Below are positions 54,001 to 60,143 of a stretch of 64,000 nt of DNA, piece after piece (within the stretch, counting starts at the first letter, position 1; every line of letters starts with the position of its first letter). This DNA comes from Acanthopleura granulata. Taxonomy: Eukaryota > Mollusca > Polyplacophora > Chitonida > Chitonidae. Made by a program: the position numbers and the translations under genes. The notes under the pieces were generated by a model that had not been told where the DNA came from, did no database searches, and saw nothing but the letters and a program-made list of their open reading frames with translations. The DNA lies in NCBI GenBank assembly GCA_016165875.1, contig JABBOT010000029.1, positions 310,001-374,000 of the forward strand. Reading direction: 5' to 3'.

Positions 54001-56040
54001 GTTCTAATATCGGCGAGGATTCGATATACACGTATTCTACACTTACTTCTTACATAGCATGTTGATTTGTTTGTCTTTTGACATGAATTCAGTTCACGGT
54101 TCATAAATAACTGGCTTTATTTCGTTAACTAACAATGTTATTCTACATGTGACACGAACAGATACATCCCATAAAGCATCACTGCCTTAAAGAAATCCAC
54201 AGAATTGCTAGTAACAACACTGAGTGTAAATCAGAAAGTAAAATGCCTTGTAATAGGTAACCTGGGATAACCTCTGATAAGGGGGTTGAGCCAATGCGGG
54301 AGAGCGATTGTTGCACTCTGATATAGCCTGGGTTGAGTGAAGACAAAGGGTTCGTTGCACTAACATCTGATGGAGCCTTGGACCAATGCGACGGAGAAAC
54401 CAATACACTGGGGAACCTTTCGTGAAGTTTAGAGCCAATATGAAGGGTGAGTTGTTGCACCGGTTAACCCGTGGTGAAGCCTGTGGCAAGTAAGACTGAG
54501 GAATTATTGCACTGGGTAATCTCTGATGGAGCCTGTGGAGGGTAAGACAGTGGAATGGTTGTACTGTATCACTTTTAATTACACCTGTGATGATTGCATG
54601 GGTAACCTGTGATTAAGCCTAAATTTTTTTCTGAGCCATGCGTATTGCTACTAACCAATTTTAATACTCCAAGTATCTTGCAACAGCCTGTAGCTGTCTC
54701 TATTATATACATGTAATCAACCTGAACGAAGCAGTTGTTGATAAATGTTTCATCCATGTATTCACTCTTGCTTCATTTTTCTGTCGTATACATGTGTACG
54801 TTTATTACTAATAGCACAACAGGAAAGTCAAGTGGGTGAGTAAAAAACAGAAATTGATGACATATTGCTTTAGTTAGTCGCCAGAATTGTCTGAATTCTT
54901 CTCAGTCTCTTTATTGCTGGCCAACCCCATTAGACAACAGCATTCTTATGTTTCTTTCACTAGATCTGGTGCGGAACTCACCGTCCACGAGCGCTTGTCT
55001 TCCATATCATCAAGGCAAGACATGCCATTCGTCGGTACCGGTAAGTAATCTACAGATCTTGAGTGTCGCGAGAATCTCGGACACATAAGTCATGCTGGAC
55101 ATCGGTGAGGAGGCCGCCCTGGATCGGCCATAGAAAAATCAAACCCTATAGGTCCTAATTAAATCCGGTTTAATTTATGATAAAAGAAAACCAGAAAATA
55201 AAATATTTTATGCAAAGCACCTGTGGCCCATATTTGCGAGCACAAGTGGCGTATCAGAACACTTTTAACAAGTTACGCTCAGTATGGGTGTATACTGAAC
55301 ATTGGCATGGGCCTATATACATATTCGGCAACACATTTGTGTACGTTGAAAAATGGCGATAACGACCATCATTTCATGATTAAAGTGGCGTGAGGAAGAT
55401 GACTTGCTATTTACTCGCGCTGGAAAGATGTTCAGCATAATGAATGATATCTGTCAAACCAAAATTAATTGTTCTTTTAGTCGATTTCAGATTTGCTTTT
55501 TGCTACCTTTTCCTTTAAGTATGCGTTAGGTGGCAGTTAGGCCTATGTCTGCGAAGGGTGGTGATTTTGTCTGGATCCCCTCTCCACCCAACAAATTCAG
55601 TAGTCTGGGTATTATTGAACCATTCTTTAGTAAAAGTCCACGACTTTGTCTTACTTTCTCATATCATGAGTTCATGTTTGACCCTTCTACTCCCGTGTAC
55701 ACAGTGTCTCCAAATCGGTATGTTGAGCAATAATGTCAACAATCATTTGTGATTGGGATCGATGTTATCAGGAACGGAGCCGATGACTTTAGGTCAGTGT
55801 AATCAAATGTGTTCATACTTTCAATTAAATCAAAAATACACTGTGCATCTCCATTCCACAAGAAAAAAACCCAATAATAGACACAGGAAAAACCAACAAC
55901 TGGGCTAATTCTACATTAATTCATACGTTTCTTATTTCAGTGTGATTGGCACTCTACAAAACATGCCAGAGTTCTCGGAAGCCTTTAACTGTCTCCCGGG
56001 GCAGCCCATGAATCCACAGAGGAAATGTTCCGTTTGGTGA
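20576..56040 (+). CDS. M13 zinc metalloendopeptidase (neprilysin / endothelin-converting-enzyme-like), multi-exon, 5' end missing
   Basis: The gene spans at least 35 kb and reads through about 20 joined exons, open for about 821 residues from the stalk exon to the stop. Order: Ser/Thr/Pro-rich stalk; first ectodomain Cys (CLDPDC); [55 protein letters not shown] (substrate backbone binding); [19 protein letters not shown] (two zinc His plus catalytic Glu); GENIADNGG (third zinc ligand Glu); FFLNFAQ; WCGT; HSP (transition-state His); and the ending KCSVW. M13 enzymes are type II membrane ectopeptidases that cut small signalling peptides outside the cell. Exons 4, 15 and 19-20 each exist in two versions (see exon entries). 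The membrane-anchor exon was not found. It may be either a NEP- or an ECE-type enzyme; sequence by eye does not decide. Confidence 0.95.
22311..22472 (+). CDS. M13 peptidase exon 2: N-terminal ectodomain
   Basis: Encodes [34 protein letters not shown] in family register (Cys residues for conserved disulphides), then the helix [16 protein letters not shown]. The acceptor is AACAGCAG, a tandem NAGNAG site. Using the second AG removes one Ala without changing frame. The donor GTAAAA at 22473 leaves phase 1. Confidence 0.95.
23330..23413 (+). CDS. M13 peptidase exon 3
   Basis: Encodes [19 protein letters not shown] then YLYQSCVNE, the family's YxxCxN block. The acceptor GTTGCAG precedes it and the donor GTAAGT follows at 23414. 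It leaves phase 1 with a single A that completes Thr with either exon 4a (ACA) or 4b (ACC). Confidence 0.95.
23757..23945 (-). mobile_element. SINE family 1, partial, in intron 3
   Basis: Reads in reverse orientation from the tail (TTTATTTGGAGTTTAACACC) through TATGGTGGGAGGAAACTGC and GGTTGCTGGGAGACCTTCCC to GCATGAGTTGGATATGAACT. The tRNA-like head is missing. It lies about 1.1 kb before exon 4a. Confidence 0.8.
24470..24815 (-). mobile_element. SINE family 2 (tRNA-like head), near full length, in intron 3
   Basis: In reverse orientation: an (AATG)n tail side, TACTCAAGAATATTTCAC, AGCCACATTATACTGACACC, AGTCTTTGGTATGACCCGA, then a tRNA-like head whose complement contains a B-box-like GGTTTGAACC block near 24750. 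Related copies are at about 35.2, 44.8, 47.9 and 58.8 kb. It shares its 3' tail motif with SINE family 1. Confidence 0.78.
25070..25278 (+). CDS. M13 peptidase exon 4a, first of a mutually exclusive pair
   Basis: 209 bp, phase 1 in and phase 0 out, between TTTTTGCAG and GTAGGC. Encodes [30 protein letters not shown], then [15 protein letters not shown]. It aligns over its whole length with exon 4b, about half the residues identical, with one residue more. Splicing 4a to 4b would read CCT TAA at once. It takes part in the N-terminal lobe that closes over the active-site cavity. Confidence 0.92.
25338..25543 (+). CDS. M13 peptidase exon 4b, second of the mutually exclusive pair
   Basis: 206 bp, same phases as 4a, between TTTTTCAG and GTACGA. 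Encodes [31 protein letters not shown], then [15 protein letters not shown]. The VGSDDK block is closer to the usual family form (VGTDDK) than the 4a version. Only 59 bp separate it from 4a, too short for an ordinary intron with room for both splice complexes. This is a classic way to enforce a choice between two exons. Confidence 0.93.
25544..27595. other. Intron 4 of the peptidase gene, no further exon copy
   Basis: Searched for a third version of exon 4 and found none. AT-rich sequence without a recognisable repeat family or RNA gene. Confidence 0.5.
27596..27775 (+). CDS. M13 peptidase exon 5
   Basis: 180 bp, phase 0 on both sides. Encodes [20 protein letters not shown], containing the conserved IDQ...LPSRDYY block, then helices including the EVALAN segment. 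Acceptor TTAACAG, donor GTAAGA. Skipping both exon 4 versions would shift this exon's frame and hit a stop, so one copy of exon 4 is required. Confidence 0.95.
27935..28345. repeat. Dispersed repeat, copy 1, in intron 5
   Basis: Shares an ordered set of blocks with 37320-37690, including GAAGTGTGGAGTATTTTGC-like, TTTGAATTTGT and GTCAGAGA segments, in the same orientation. The start contains CCTTGAAAGTGCTTGAAAAT. No protein or terminal repeats were recognised. Confidence 0.65.
28620..30175. repeat. Satellite-like array, about six ~260-bp units, in intron 5
   Basis: The marker ACAACAAGCACTAGACCCATC recurs near 28722, 28944, 29210, 29506, 29757 and 30023, together with TTTGAATCGCCTGCTGGCCC and ATTCACACCAAATATACATC. 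Units vary from about 220 to 295 bp. The right end (30100-30175) carries the reverse complement of part of the unit, giving a foldback end. Coding potential is absent. Confidence 0.85.
30702..30788 (+). CDS. M13 peptidase exon 6
   Basis: 87 bp, phase 0. Encodes [29 protein letters not shown], matching the family's IxxPxxxRRDxxxLYNKMT block. The donor is GTGCAT, weaker than the other donors in the gene. Confidence 0.93.
31467..32238. mobile_element. Non-autonomous DNA transposon with CTACAG...CTGTAG terminal inverted repeats
   Basis: The left end CTACAGTACAGCTGGATCCT and the right end AGGATCCAGCTGTGCTGTAG are near-perfect inverted copies. The interior is rich in ATCATGG/CCATGAT words near both ends and has no transposase. 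Inserted in intron 6, about 130 bp before exon 7. No clear target-site duplication was identified. Confidence 0.75.
32366..32499 (+). CDS. M13 peptidase exon 7
   Basis: 134 bp, phase 0 in and phase 2 out. Encodes [20 protein letters not shown] then [20 protein letters not shown]. The donor AACAG/GTAAAG is followed at once by an array of about 35 imperfect copies of this same junction (see 32500-33897). Confidence 0.95.
32500..33897. repeat. 40-bp minisatellite made from the exon 7 splice-donor junction
   Basis: About 35 imperfect copies of a ~40-bp unit (GGTAACAGACAACAGGTAAG plus GGTCTTATCACCATCCTCCA). The unit resembles the end of exon 7 itself (ATCCTACAGGAGACAGACAACAG/GTAAAG). Most copies thus carry CAG/GTAAGG or CAG/GTAACA, good 5' splice-site consensus. 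A larger period of 237 bp is visible (33056 and 33293). Minus-strand frames through it are repeat artefacts. Confidence 0.93.
34230..34266. repeat. (AAAT)n run before exon 8
   Basis: A short AAAT-type microsatellite, 30 bp upstream of the exon 8 acceptor. Confidence 0.8.
34297..34390 (+). CDS. M13 peptidase exon 8
   Basis: 94 bp; one base completes the Arg codon from exon 7. Encodes [20 protein letters not shown], matching the family's LNNYLxWRxV helix. The acceptor is CCTTCAG. An (AAAT)n run lies just upstream, in the polypyrimidine region of the intron end. Confidence 0.94.
35225..35580 (-). mobile_element. SINE family 2 copy in intron 8
   Basis: Reverse orientation, with GTACTCAAGAATTTTTCAG, GTCACATTATACTGACACCA, CTCTCAGTGCTGAGC and AGTCTTTGATATGACCCAA in the same order as at 24.5 kb. 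It ends about 50 bp before exon 9. Confidence 0.78.
35630..35758 (+). CDS. M13 peptidase exon 9
   Basis: 129 bp, phase 0. Encodes [20 protein letters not shown] then [20 protein letters not shown], the well conserved WRxC...N.GxAxGxLF block. Acceptor TTGTAG, donor GTAAGT. Confidence 0.95.
36172..36270 (+). CDS. M13 peptidase exon 10
   Basis: 99 bp, phase 0. Encodes [20 protein letters not shown] then [13 protein letters not shown] (family WMDxxTxxxAxxK). The last 33 bp and the first 28 bp of the intron are repeated three more times downstream. Each copy has the same GTAGGT donor. Confidence 0.95.
36238..36475. repeat. 61-bp tandem repeat copying the exon 10 / intron 10 junction
   Basis: Four units with an exact 61-bp period. 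The GTAGGT donors are at 36271, 36332, 36393 and 36454. Each unit carries AATGATGAA...GACAAG/GTAGGTAACAAC. Reading past the first donor meets TGA after eight codons. Using a downstream donor would therefore insert a stop. Confidence 0.95.
36630..36707 (+). CDS. M13 peptidase exon 11
   Basis: 78 bp, phase 0. Encodes [20 protein letters not shown] then DYDFGD, matching the family's KIGYP block. The acceptor is TTGTAG and the donor GTAGGA. Confidence 0.92.
37152..37255 (+). CDS. M13 peptidase exon 12
   Basis: 104 bp, phase 0 in and phase 2 out. Encodes [20 protein letters not shown] then [15 protein letters not shown]. The YFEN segment is conserved in the family. The split Arg codon is completed in exon 13. 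Confidence 0.94.
37320..37690. repeat. Dispersed repeat, copy 2, in intron 12
   Basis: Same orientation and block order as 27990-28345 (AAAGATTATA, TGTTTGAATTTGTCTGAATT, GTGGAGTATTTTGCAGCCGA, GTCAGAGAGCCAGGAGTCAT). Its family is unknown. Confidence 0.65.
38592..38650 (+). CDS. M13 peptidase exon 13, substrate-binding VNAF motif
   Basis: 59 bp. Encodes [19 protein letters not shown]. The Asn-Ala of VNAF hydrogen-bonds the substrate backbone in neprilysin (established knowledge). The donor GTAAGT leaves phase 1. Confidence 0.95.
39036..39150. repeat. Three-copy 38-bp tandem repeat in intron 13
   Basis: GAATAAACCAGAAGGGTTGT starts at 39036, 39074 and 39112, giving an exact 38-bp spacing. Confidence 0.9.
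39340..39391 (+). CDS. M13 peptidase exon 14
   Basis: 52 bp. Encodes [17 protein letters not shown] plus two bases (AA) of a Lys codon completed by the G that begins either exon 15a or 15b. [10 protein letters not shown] is strongly conserved in M13. Going straight to exon 16 gives GCG TCA GTT TGA, so one exon 15 version must be used. Confidence 0.95.
40030..40097 (+). CDS. M13 peptidase exon 15a, zinc-binding HEITH exon, version a
   Basis: 68 bp between CCATCAG and GTGGGT, phases matching exons 14 and 16. Encodes [22 protein letters not shown]. The two His of HEITH bind zinc and the Glu is the general base; the following Asp residues are also conserved. It differs from 15b in only four residues (S/N, Y/F, A/M, Q/R) but in ten further codons silently. 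Both copies therefore look selected as protein. Confidence 0.95.
40630..41560. mobile_element. Two SINE family 1 fragments as a long inverted repeat between exons 15a and 15b
   Basis: The arm at about 40690-40895 matches the reverse complement of the arm at about 41230-41446 over roughly 200 bp (AGCCAAGTAATCACATGGC, CTACTATGC-like, TTCTGACCCCTAA, CAACTGTTAAGTCATAA). SINE family 1 motifs continue outside both arms (TACTCAAGAATGTTTCAATT on the left, GAGGAAGCCAGTATGAGCTA on the right). The transcript should form a strong hairpin in the intron that separates the two HEITH exons. Confidence 0.8.
42507..42574 (+). CDS. M13 peptidase exon 15b, zinc-binding HEITH exon, version b
   Basis: 68 bp between TTACTAG and GTATTC. 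Encodes [22 protein letters not shown], closest to the usual family form [13 protein letters not shown]. Splicing 15a to 15b would read GGT CAC TGA. The pair can therefore only be used one at a time. The residues that differ sit around the S1' side of the active site in M13 enzymes, so isoforms might differ in substrate preference (inference). Confidence 0.95.
42736..42862 (-). mobile_element. SINE family 1, internally deleted, in intron 15
   Basis: From (TTTA)n through ACGCCATACTCAAGAATATT it jumps directly to CATCTGCAGGTTCCTGGCAG and AAGCCAGCATGAGCTGGACT. About 60 bp of the body and the tRNA-like head are missing. Confidence 0.8.
43008..43830. repeat. Repeat with about five ~150-bp units, copy 1, in intron 15
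   Basis: Units contain GACCTTTTTCTTCAAGGTCA-like, TCATTTAAGTTAAATTTTA, AAGGCTTGTAAACG and CTTACACCACACTTACAC blocks, repeated about five times. It ends with GGTTTTAAGTGCATTGCACA. The same units and the same end occur at 52.6-53.0 kb, so it is a mobile or dispersed family. Confidence 0.8.
44655..44785 (+). CDS. M13 peptidase exon 16
   Basis: 131 bp, phase 1 in and phase 0 out. Encodes [36 protein letters not shown], matching the family's GRxxDKxGNLxxWW and FxxxxxCxxxQYxxF blocks. Acceptor TTGACAG, donor GTGAGT. Confidence 0.95.
44845..45065 (+). mobile_element. SINE family 2 fragment in intron 16
   Basis: A degenerate head and TCATTTCTGGTGTCTTCGAAATG, then GGCAGCATGGGCTCGCCCTG, matching the body of the copy at 47.85 kb in the same orientation. 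The tRNA-like head is poorly preserved. Confidence 0.65.
46150..46215 (+). CDS. M13 peptidase exon 17, third zinc ligand
   Basis: 66 bp, phase 0. Encodes [22 protein letters not shown]. The Glu of GENIAD is the third zinc ligand and the Asp supports the catalytic site in the family. The exon is single-copy, so both HEITH versions share it. The donor GTTTGT is non-consensus but in the right place and phase. Confidence 0.95.
46790..47690. repeat. 29-bp minisatellite in intron 17
   Basis: About 30 imperfect copies of a unit with core GTGGAATGGGGAGTGCTAGT and GGTTTGTCT. Both strands have short open frames (SH-rich peptides on the minus strand). These reflect the repeat, not a gene. Confidence 0.93.
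47850..48165 (+). mobile_element. SINE family 2, near full length, in intron 17
   Basis: A tRNA-like head with ACCTCGGTGGCCTGGTAGTT (A box region) and GGAGTCAATCCCAGATC (B box region), body GGTGTCTTTGGCATGATG, and tail AAGTATGACGTAAAACCCCA. It is the best-preserved head of this family in the window, and ends about 160 bp before exon 18. Confidence 0.85.
48328..48435 (+). CDS. M13 peptidase exon 18, last common exon
   Basis: 108 bp, phase 0. Encodes [20 protein letters not shown], then [16 protein letters not shown] (family LPGL..xxxQLFFLxFAQ). From its GTGGGT donor the transcript can go to 19a or, skipping 19a and 20a, to 19b. Confidence 0.95.
49247..49323 (+). CDS. M13 peptidase exon 19a
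   Basis: 77 bp, phase 0 in and phase 2 out. Encodes [26 protein letters not shown]. The His of VHSP and the closing Arg correspond to the neprilysin residues that stabilise the transition state and fix the active-site geometry. The acceptor is GTAAG (AAG), a less usual 3' site. Ends in AG, which needs the G of exon 20a to keep Arg. Confidence 0.93.
49895..50178. repeat. ~40-bp tandem repeat just before exon 20a
   Basis: About seven units with GTCAGTCAGTCAGTATCTGA, GGTGTAGAACTAACCAC. The array stops about 35 bp before the acceptor of exon 20a and so may include its branch-point region. Confidence 0.9.
50212..50311 (+). CDS. M13 peptidase exon 20a, terminal exon with stop
   Basis: 100 bp to the TGA at 50309-50311. 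Encodes [33 protein letters not shown]. The terminal CxVW motif closes the last family disulphide and is essential in M13 enzymes. Acceptor TTCCAG. The 3' untranslated region follows, with an AATAAA at 51032-51037. Confidence 0.95.
50312..52560 (+). other. Probable 3' untranslated region of the 20a isoform and following sequence
   Basis: No further exon-like frame. T-rich, with AATAAA at 51032 and 52294 and an AT dinucleotide run near 51532-51546. Confidence 0.55.
51032..51037 (+). terminator. Candidate poly(A) signal for the 20a isoform
   Basis: AATAAA about 720 bp past the exon 20a stop. It is the first canonical hexamer I noticed after the stop; another lies near 52294. Which one is used cannot be told from sequence. 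Confidence 0.5.
52600..52990. repeat. Repeat family of 43.0-43.8 kb, copy 2
   Basis: Two to three units with GAAAGAACCCTGTTGATTTT, CTTGACCTTTTTCTTCAAGG, TGTCCCAAGTTCACGAAATT and the shared end GGTTTTAAGTGCATTTCACG. It lies between the two alternative 3' cassettes. Confidence 0.8.
52991..54963. other. Intervening sequence before exon 19b, no extra exon found
   Basis: I searched for a second copy of exon 18 or earlier exons and for a promoter-linked first exon, and found none. Between about 54250 and 54600, phrases such as GATGGAGCCT...GCACTGGGTAACC recur loosely four or five times. Confidence 0.5.
54964..55040 (+). CDS. M13 peptidase exon 19b, alternative copy, divergent
   Basis: 77 bp, exactly the length and phases of 19a, between TTTCACTAG and GTAAGT. 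Encodes [32 protein letters not shown], the His and the closing RYR are kept, but the Glu of RPE and the Ser-Pro after the His are lost. It is therefore either a functionally different C-terminal version or the start of decay. Ends in CG, so with either version of exon 20 it still gives Arg. Confidence 0.8.
55941..56040 (+). CDS. M13 peptidase exon 20b, alternative terminal exon with stop
   Basis: 100 bp, same length and phase as 20a, after TTATTTCAG, ending at TGA 56038-56040. Encodes [32 protein letters not shown], which is closer to the family consensus than 20a. Its first base T completes Arg (CGT) with 19b but would give Ser (AGT) with 19a, so 19b-20b look like a matched cassette. No near AATAAA was seen in the following few hundred bases. 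Confidence 0.88.
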
Positions 56041-57439
56041 TAGACAGCATCAGTGACAACATACATTTCAGTTGTAACGGAATCATGCTTTTCTGTATTT
56101 GCGTGTACATGCACCATTATTGTTAGATAAAGTATTTGGCGTACACAAAAACTTCACATCATTGCACAAGAAGCGAGGAAATGTTTTAGTTTTTTCTTGT
56201 AGTACACTCTGCTCTGTCACATTTCCTGCCTTACTAAATCTCCCTTCACACAGGACTGCGACCTTTGTGCCACCTATGAGCGACCCAAATATGCCCAAGA
56301 CACTCAATGGTCGACTAAACCAAGAAATTCCTGTTTCTATGTAATTGTTCCAACTATCCTTGCGCCTCTGTTGAGCCACAATTTTCGGATGTTTTCATGT
56401 CGAGCAACGAGCGACGTAATAGTCCACTGTGCCCCTGTGAAACGTATGATAATAAGCAACACACAGGTAACTCCCGAGCAATGTTTGAGCAAACACCGAG
56501 CCTACTGTGTGCCTTCTCTGTGCCATCATCAGCGACCAACGGCAACTAGCGGCGATCACTTGTCGACAATTCGGCCATGCTTCTGCCTACTTTCTGACAA
56601 AGGATGATGCACAAGCGAGGGGGATGTGGGGGGCATCGCCCAGATTGTCGAAAAAATTTGCGAACTTAACGCTTCTATTACGTAGCGACCATTGGCTAAC
56701 CATTGTGCGCTCGTTCAGCCAGCATGGCTATGGTTGTACCTCCCTTCTGCCTCGTTTGAGCCACCAATCTCCTCCGCGTCTTTTCGGGCGACTTTCAGAT
56801 GTTTAACAATTTGTCTGAACTTTCTGTGTACCACATCTGAAGGGCCTAGGCAACCATTCTCCCTCCTCTGAGCCTCCAACGGCGAAATGTTCAGTTTTAT
56901 GGTCGCACAAATGAGGCCCAAAAGTCGCCATCCTGTATAAAGGGGTTATAACAATTAGGCACGTGTGGAGTTGAATGGACTGGTAAAATGGTGTATACAT
57001 GACTATGCTAGACTGTACACTACAGCCTGTTGATTTGCTACGGACGTGAGCGGGGGCGATTTGCTGACGATACTTTCTCAAAGAACTTCCCCATTTTTAT
57101 TTATTCTGTGTCTTTGCTCTTTTCGTTATTCTAGTTGAAGAAACGAGTAAAACATTGCTAACCACGACTTCCGTCCGTTCTGGATTGTTGAAACAAAAAT
57201 ATTGTTAATTTCTTTACAAGGTACATTATTCAGACTGGAATGCCTGCCGATGTTCCTGAGAAACAAATATTAAGTTGGGATGGTCGGCTTGGGGATTCCT
57301 ACGTTTCTATTCAAATAAATAACTTCAGTGTACCCAGCCATATGCCCTTGTTTTACATTAAGTTTTTTGGTATATGATGTACATATATATGGAGGTTGAT
57401 AGCGGCCATCCGTGCTTTCGTCCTTTCTAGTGATTTTTT
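56041..57439. other. Region downstream of the 20b stop, no gene recognised
   Basis: Richer in GC and CG dinucleotides than the introns, with several short open frames on both strands. None shows a known domain. It may hold the 3' untranslated region of the 20b isoform at its left. Confidence 0.4.
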
Positions 57440-57830
57440 CAGGCCAGAAAGTAATGCGAAAGGAGGAAACAACGAAAGGATGAAACAAAAGTGCGAGACA
57501 AAAGTACGAAAGGACCAAACAAAAATACGAAAGGGCGAGGCGAAAGTAAGAAAGAGCGAGGTAAAACAACGAGGTTTTCGTACTTCGCTCTTGCTCTTTT
57601 GTACTTTCGCCTCGCCCTTTCGTACCTTTCTTTCGCCTTTTTGTTCTTTCGGGTTTTGCTTCATGTAACAACACAACAGAGCGAAACAACGAAAGTGCGA
57701 GATTCCACCAAACCTCGCCCTTTCGCCGTTTTGCCCTCCGCTTGTAAATCGCTGTGCGCATGCTAACCGGAAGGAAAAAGGTCGAAAGTGCGAGACTCCG
57801 TCAATCCTAGCCCTTTCGTTCTCTTGCCTA
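57440..57830. repeat. Foldback rich in CGAAAG/CTTTCG
   Basis: The left half repeats CGAAAG (ACGAAAGGGCGAGGCGAAAG). The right half repeats its complement (TACTTTCGCCTCGCCCTTTC). They form a long inverted repeat centred near 57577. Open frames on both strands here are products of the repeat. It is probably a small mobile foldback element; further CTTTCG words continue to 57830. Confidence 0.8.
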
Positions 57831-58198
57831 AGCTCAACTTCATGTTCTTTAATTTAATGTACATGTAATTAATAGGGAATTCATTGAAATGCTCATACAT
57901 AACCTTGGTTCGGTTGCAGATGATTATTAAAGGTTGTTATTATAAATACTGAAATCAATAACGAAATGACATTTGTCAAAGTTAATGGACTGACAGATTC
58001 ATATGCTAATGCGCTTAATCCAGTTGGTGTTTGATAAAATTTAACTCTATATCCCAATGGTTTGTTCTTTTTGAAATGGACGGGCATGATCACAGTTCCT
58101 TAAACGATGGTTGGCTGCTTGAAAGATGAAGTGATTCATAACCTAAGTCGTCTAGTGTTGGGGACAGATATTAATACTTCTCTCCCAGTGTTTTGGGG

Positions 58199-58240
58199 TT
58201 TTTTTTGGTTTGTTTGTTTGTTTGTTTGTTTTTTCGAAAA
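58199..58240. repeat. (GTTT)n microsatellite
   Basis: A GTTT run (TGTTTGTTTGTTTGTTTG) flanked by T runs. Confidence 0.9.
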
Positions 58241-58839
58241 GATTTGTTGTTCGTTTACTGCACTAATCATGTGAGAGAAGTTATACTCTGTATTCCCATT
58301 ACAGTTACATGTTGGCTAAAAAGGACAGACCAGAGATCGCTGACACTAAAACAATTAAAGCATGTATGTAAAGTCATGTGTGTATTTAGTTTAGTCGAAC
58401 ATATTGATTTTCCTTACTGTTTATGTAGTAAATTTTTCAATTTCAAGCGCAGCTATGTTTTACTACACTTTCTGGTGGTGTCATGCCACACCTCCACATG
58501 CAGCTTGGGCATTTCTCTAGTACATATAAAACAGATCAACCTAGCATGACTACCACATTTTTTAGCTGTTGCTCTTGAAAGGGACGTAATAGCATTTTGT
58601 CACCCTGGCCTAATTTAAGGATGGGTTGTAGCCCTTGCAGAAAGTTTTCAGTTCTGTCCAAACCAAACAAAATTCTGGTATGTGTTAACTACATGTAGGT
58701 GCAAAATGACATCACAGCAATGGATAGTGTATCAACAACCTAGACACTCTGTGTGGTAATATTATCCACTCAGTGCATGGAACACTCTTCAATTCGGAGT
58801 CAAATCTTGGACCCATTTGCGGGAATTGAGTGAGTGTAA

Positions 58840-59050
58840 CCTATGTGTCTCCTTAGCAGGGAGAGTCCATGGCGCTAAAGTGTTGCCCCCACTGGAACAT
58901 CAAGCCCAAGACACCAGACATAACATCCCGCCCAGTCACATTATATTGACACCGTGTCGACCTGTCATGTTTCCTTGCTCTAACCTCTCAGTGCAGAGCA
59001 TCGAGCGAGGCATCAGCAAGTATCATTTTTGGTATGACCTGCCCCGGAAG
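58840..59050 (-). mobile_element. SINE family 2 fragment
   Basis: Reverse orientation, with GTCTCCTTAGCAGGGAGAGT, CAGTCACATTATATTGACAC, CTAACCTCTCAGTGC and GGTATGACCTGCCC in the family order. Both ends are missing. Confidence 0.75.
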
Positions 59051-59325
59051 AATTAGGGTACATTTGCCATATATGATTAGCCACATGCATGTAGGGTAAG
59101 ATATTTTATGGTTACTTAAATCAGAATGATACAGGTACCACTCGAATCAGAATTACACTGACTCTATGATATCGCACGCGCTGTTTGTTTCCAGTTCTAG
59201 AAAAGCAGATATCCGCCAAATCTCGGTGGGCCGAATGCAGAAAAAGAGGAATAACTACACTGTACTTTAGATTATTTTGAGAACTGTTATTCCTCTCTTC
59301 CTGGTATAGCTAAATTGGTATGCAT

Positions 59326-59460
59326 GTATTTATTTATTTATTTGACTGATGTTTTACGGCGTACTCAAGAATATTTCACTTATACGACGGTGGTCAGCAT
59401 TATGGTTGAAAGAAACCGGGCAGATCCCTGGGAAACCCACGACCATCTAGGTTCTCTTCT
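59326..59460 (-). mobile_element. SINE family 1 fragment
   Basis: (TTTA)n, then GATGTTTTACGGCGTACTCA, ACGACGGTGGTCAGCATTAT and GGGAAACCCACGACCATC. The tRNA-like head is absent. Confidence 0.8.
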
Positions 59461-60143
59461 CTCACTGCATTTTTGTAGGGCTTTGGTAATGATAAGCATG
59501 TGAAACTACTTGCGCAATTTAACGTTCGTTGAAGGGGATTTGTGTTGCGCCACTATTTGCGTTTCTACGTCACACAAGAGAAAAATATAAACAGTAATTT
59601 ACTAGAGATCGCTGGTTTGCCTCAGACATTCTGGTTTCCTGCACCTTCAAACTGACCACAGCGTAAGTGGAATATTCTTAAATGCGGTATCAAATAATAA
59701 TCAAGTAAATGCATGTATAGTTGTTGCTCAGATTGACGTCGAAATACAGCCTGCGCCGAGAGATTTGTCTTTAACAGATTTTCAAGACAATTTTCACACC
59801 ACTATATTTCTACATCATTTAGGCCTTGTTCCACTCCTTAAACCTACCCCCAGGCAGGTATAGCTGATGTTTTTACACCACAGAATAAGCAATTCGGCTG
59901 ATATGCATACCACCGACTATTCCGGGAATAAACGTTAAACTACAGGTTTGCTAGATTCAGCTTTATGCATAACAACTGTGATACAACAGCAAAGTTACAC
60001 CTGGCTTAACGTATTATTCTACTTCCATGCATTCAACCCTTTACGTTTAAAGAGCCGAGATACAGAAGCGGACGTGTACCGACAGTTCAGATTCACAGCA
60101 ACTAGAAAACGAAAAATGCGGTGGTCTTACCTTCGTCCTTTAC

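Noticed and set aside
57270..57766. Charged Arg/Lys-rich frames on both strands
   Set aside because: They are produced by the CGAAAG foldback; reading is equally open on both strands and has no homology.
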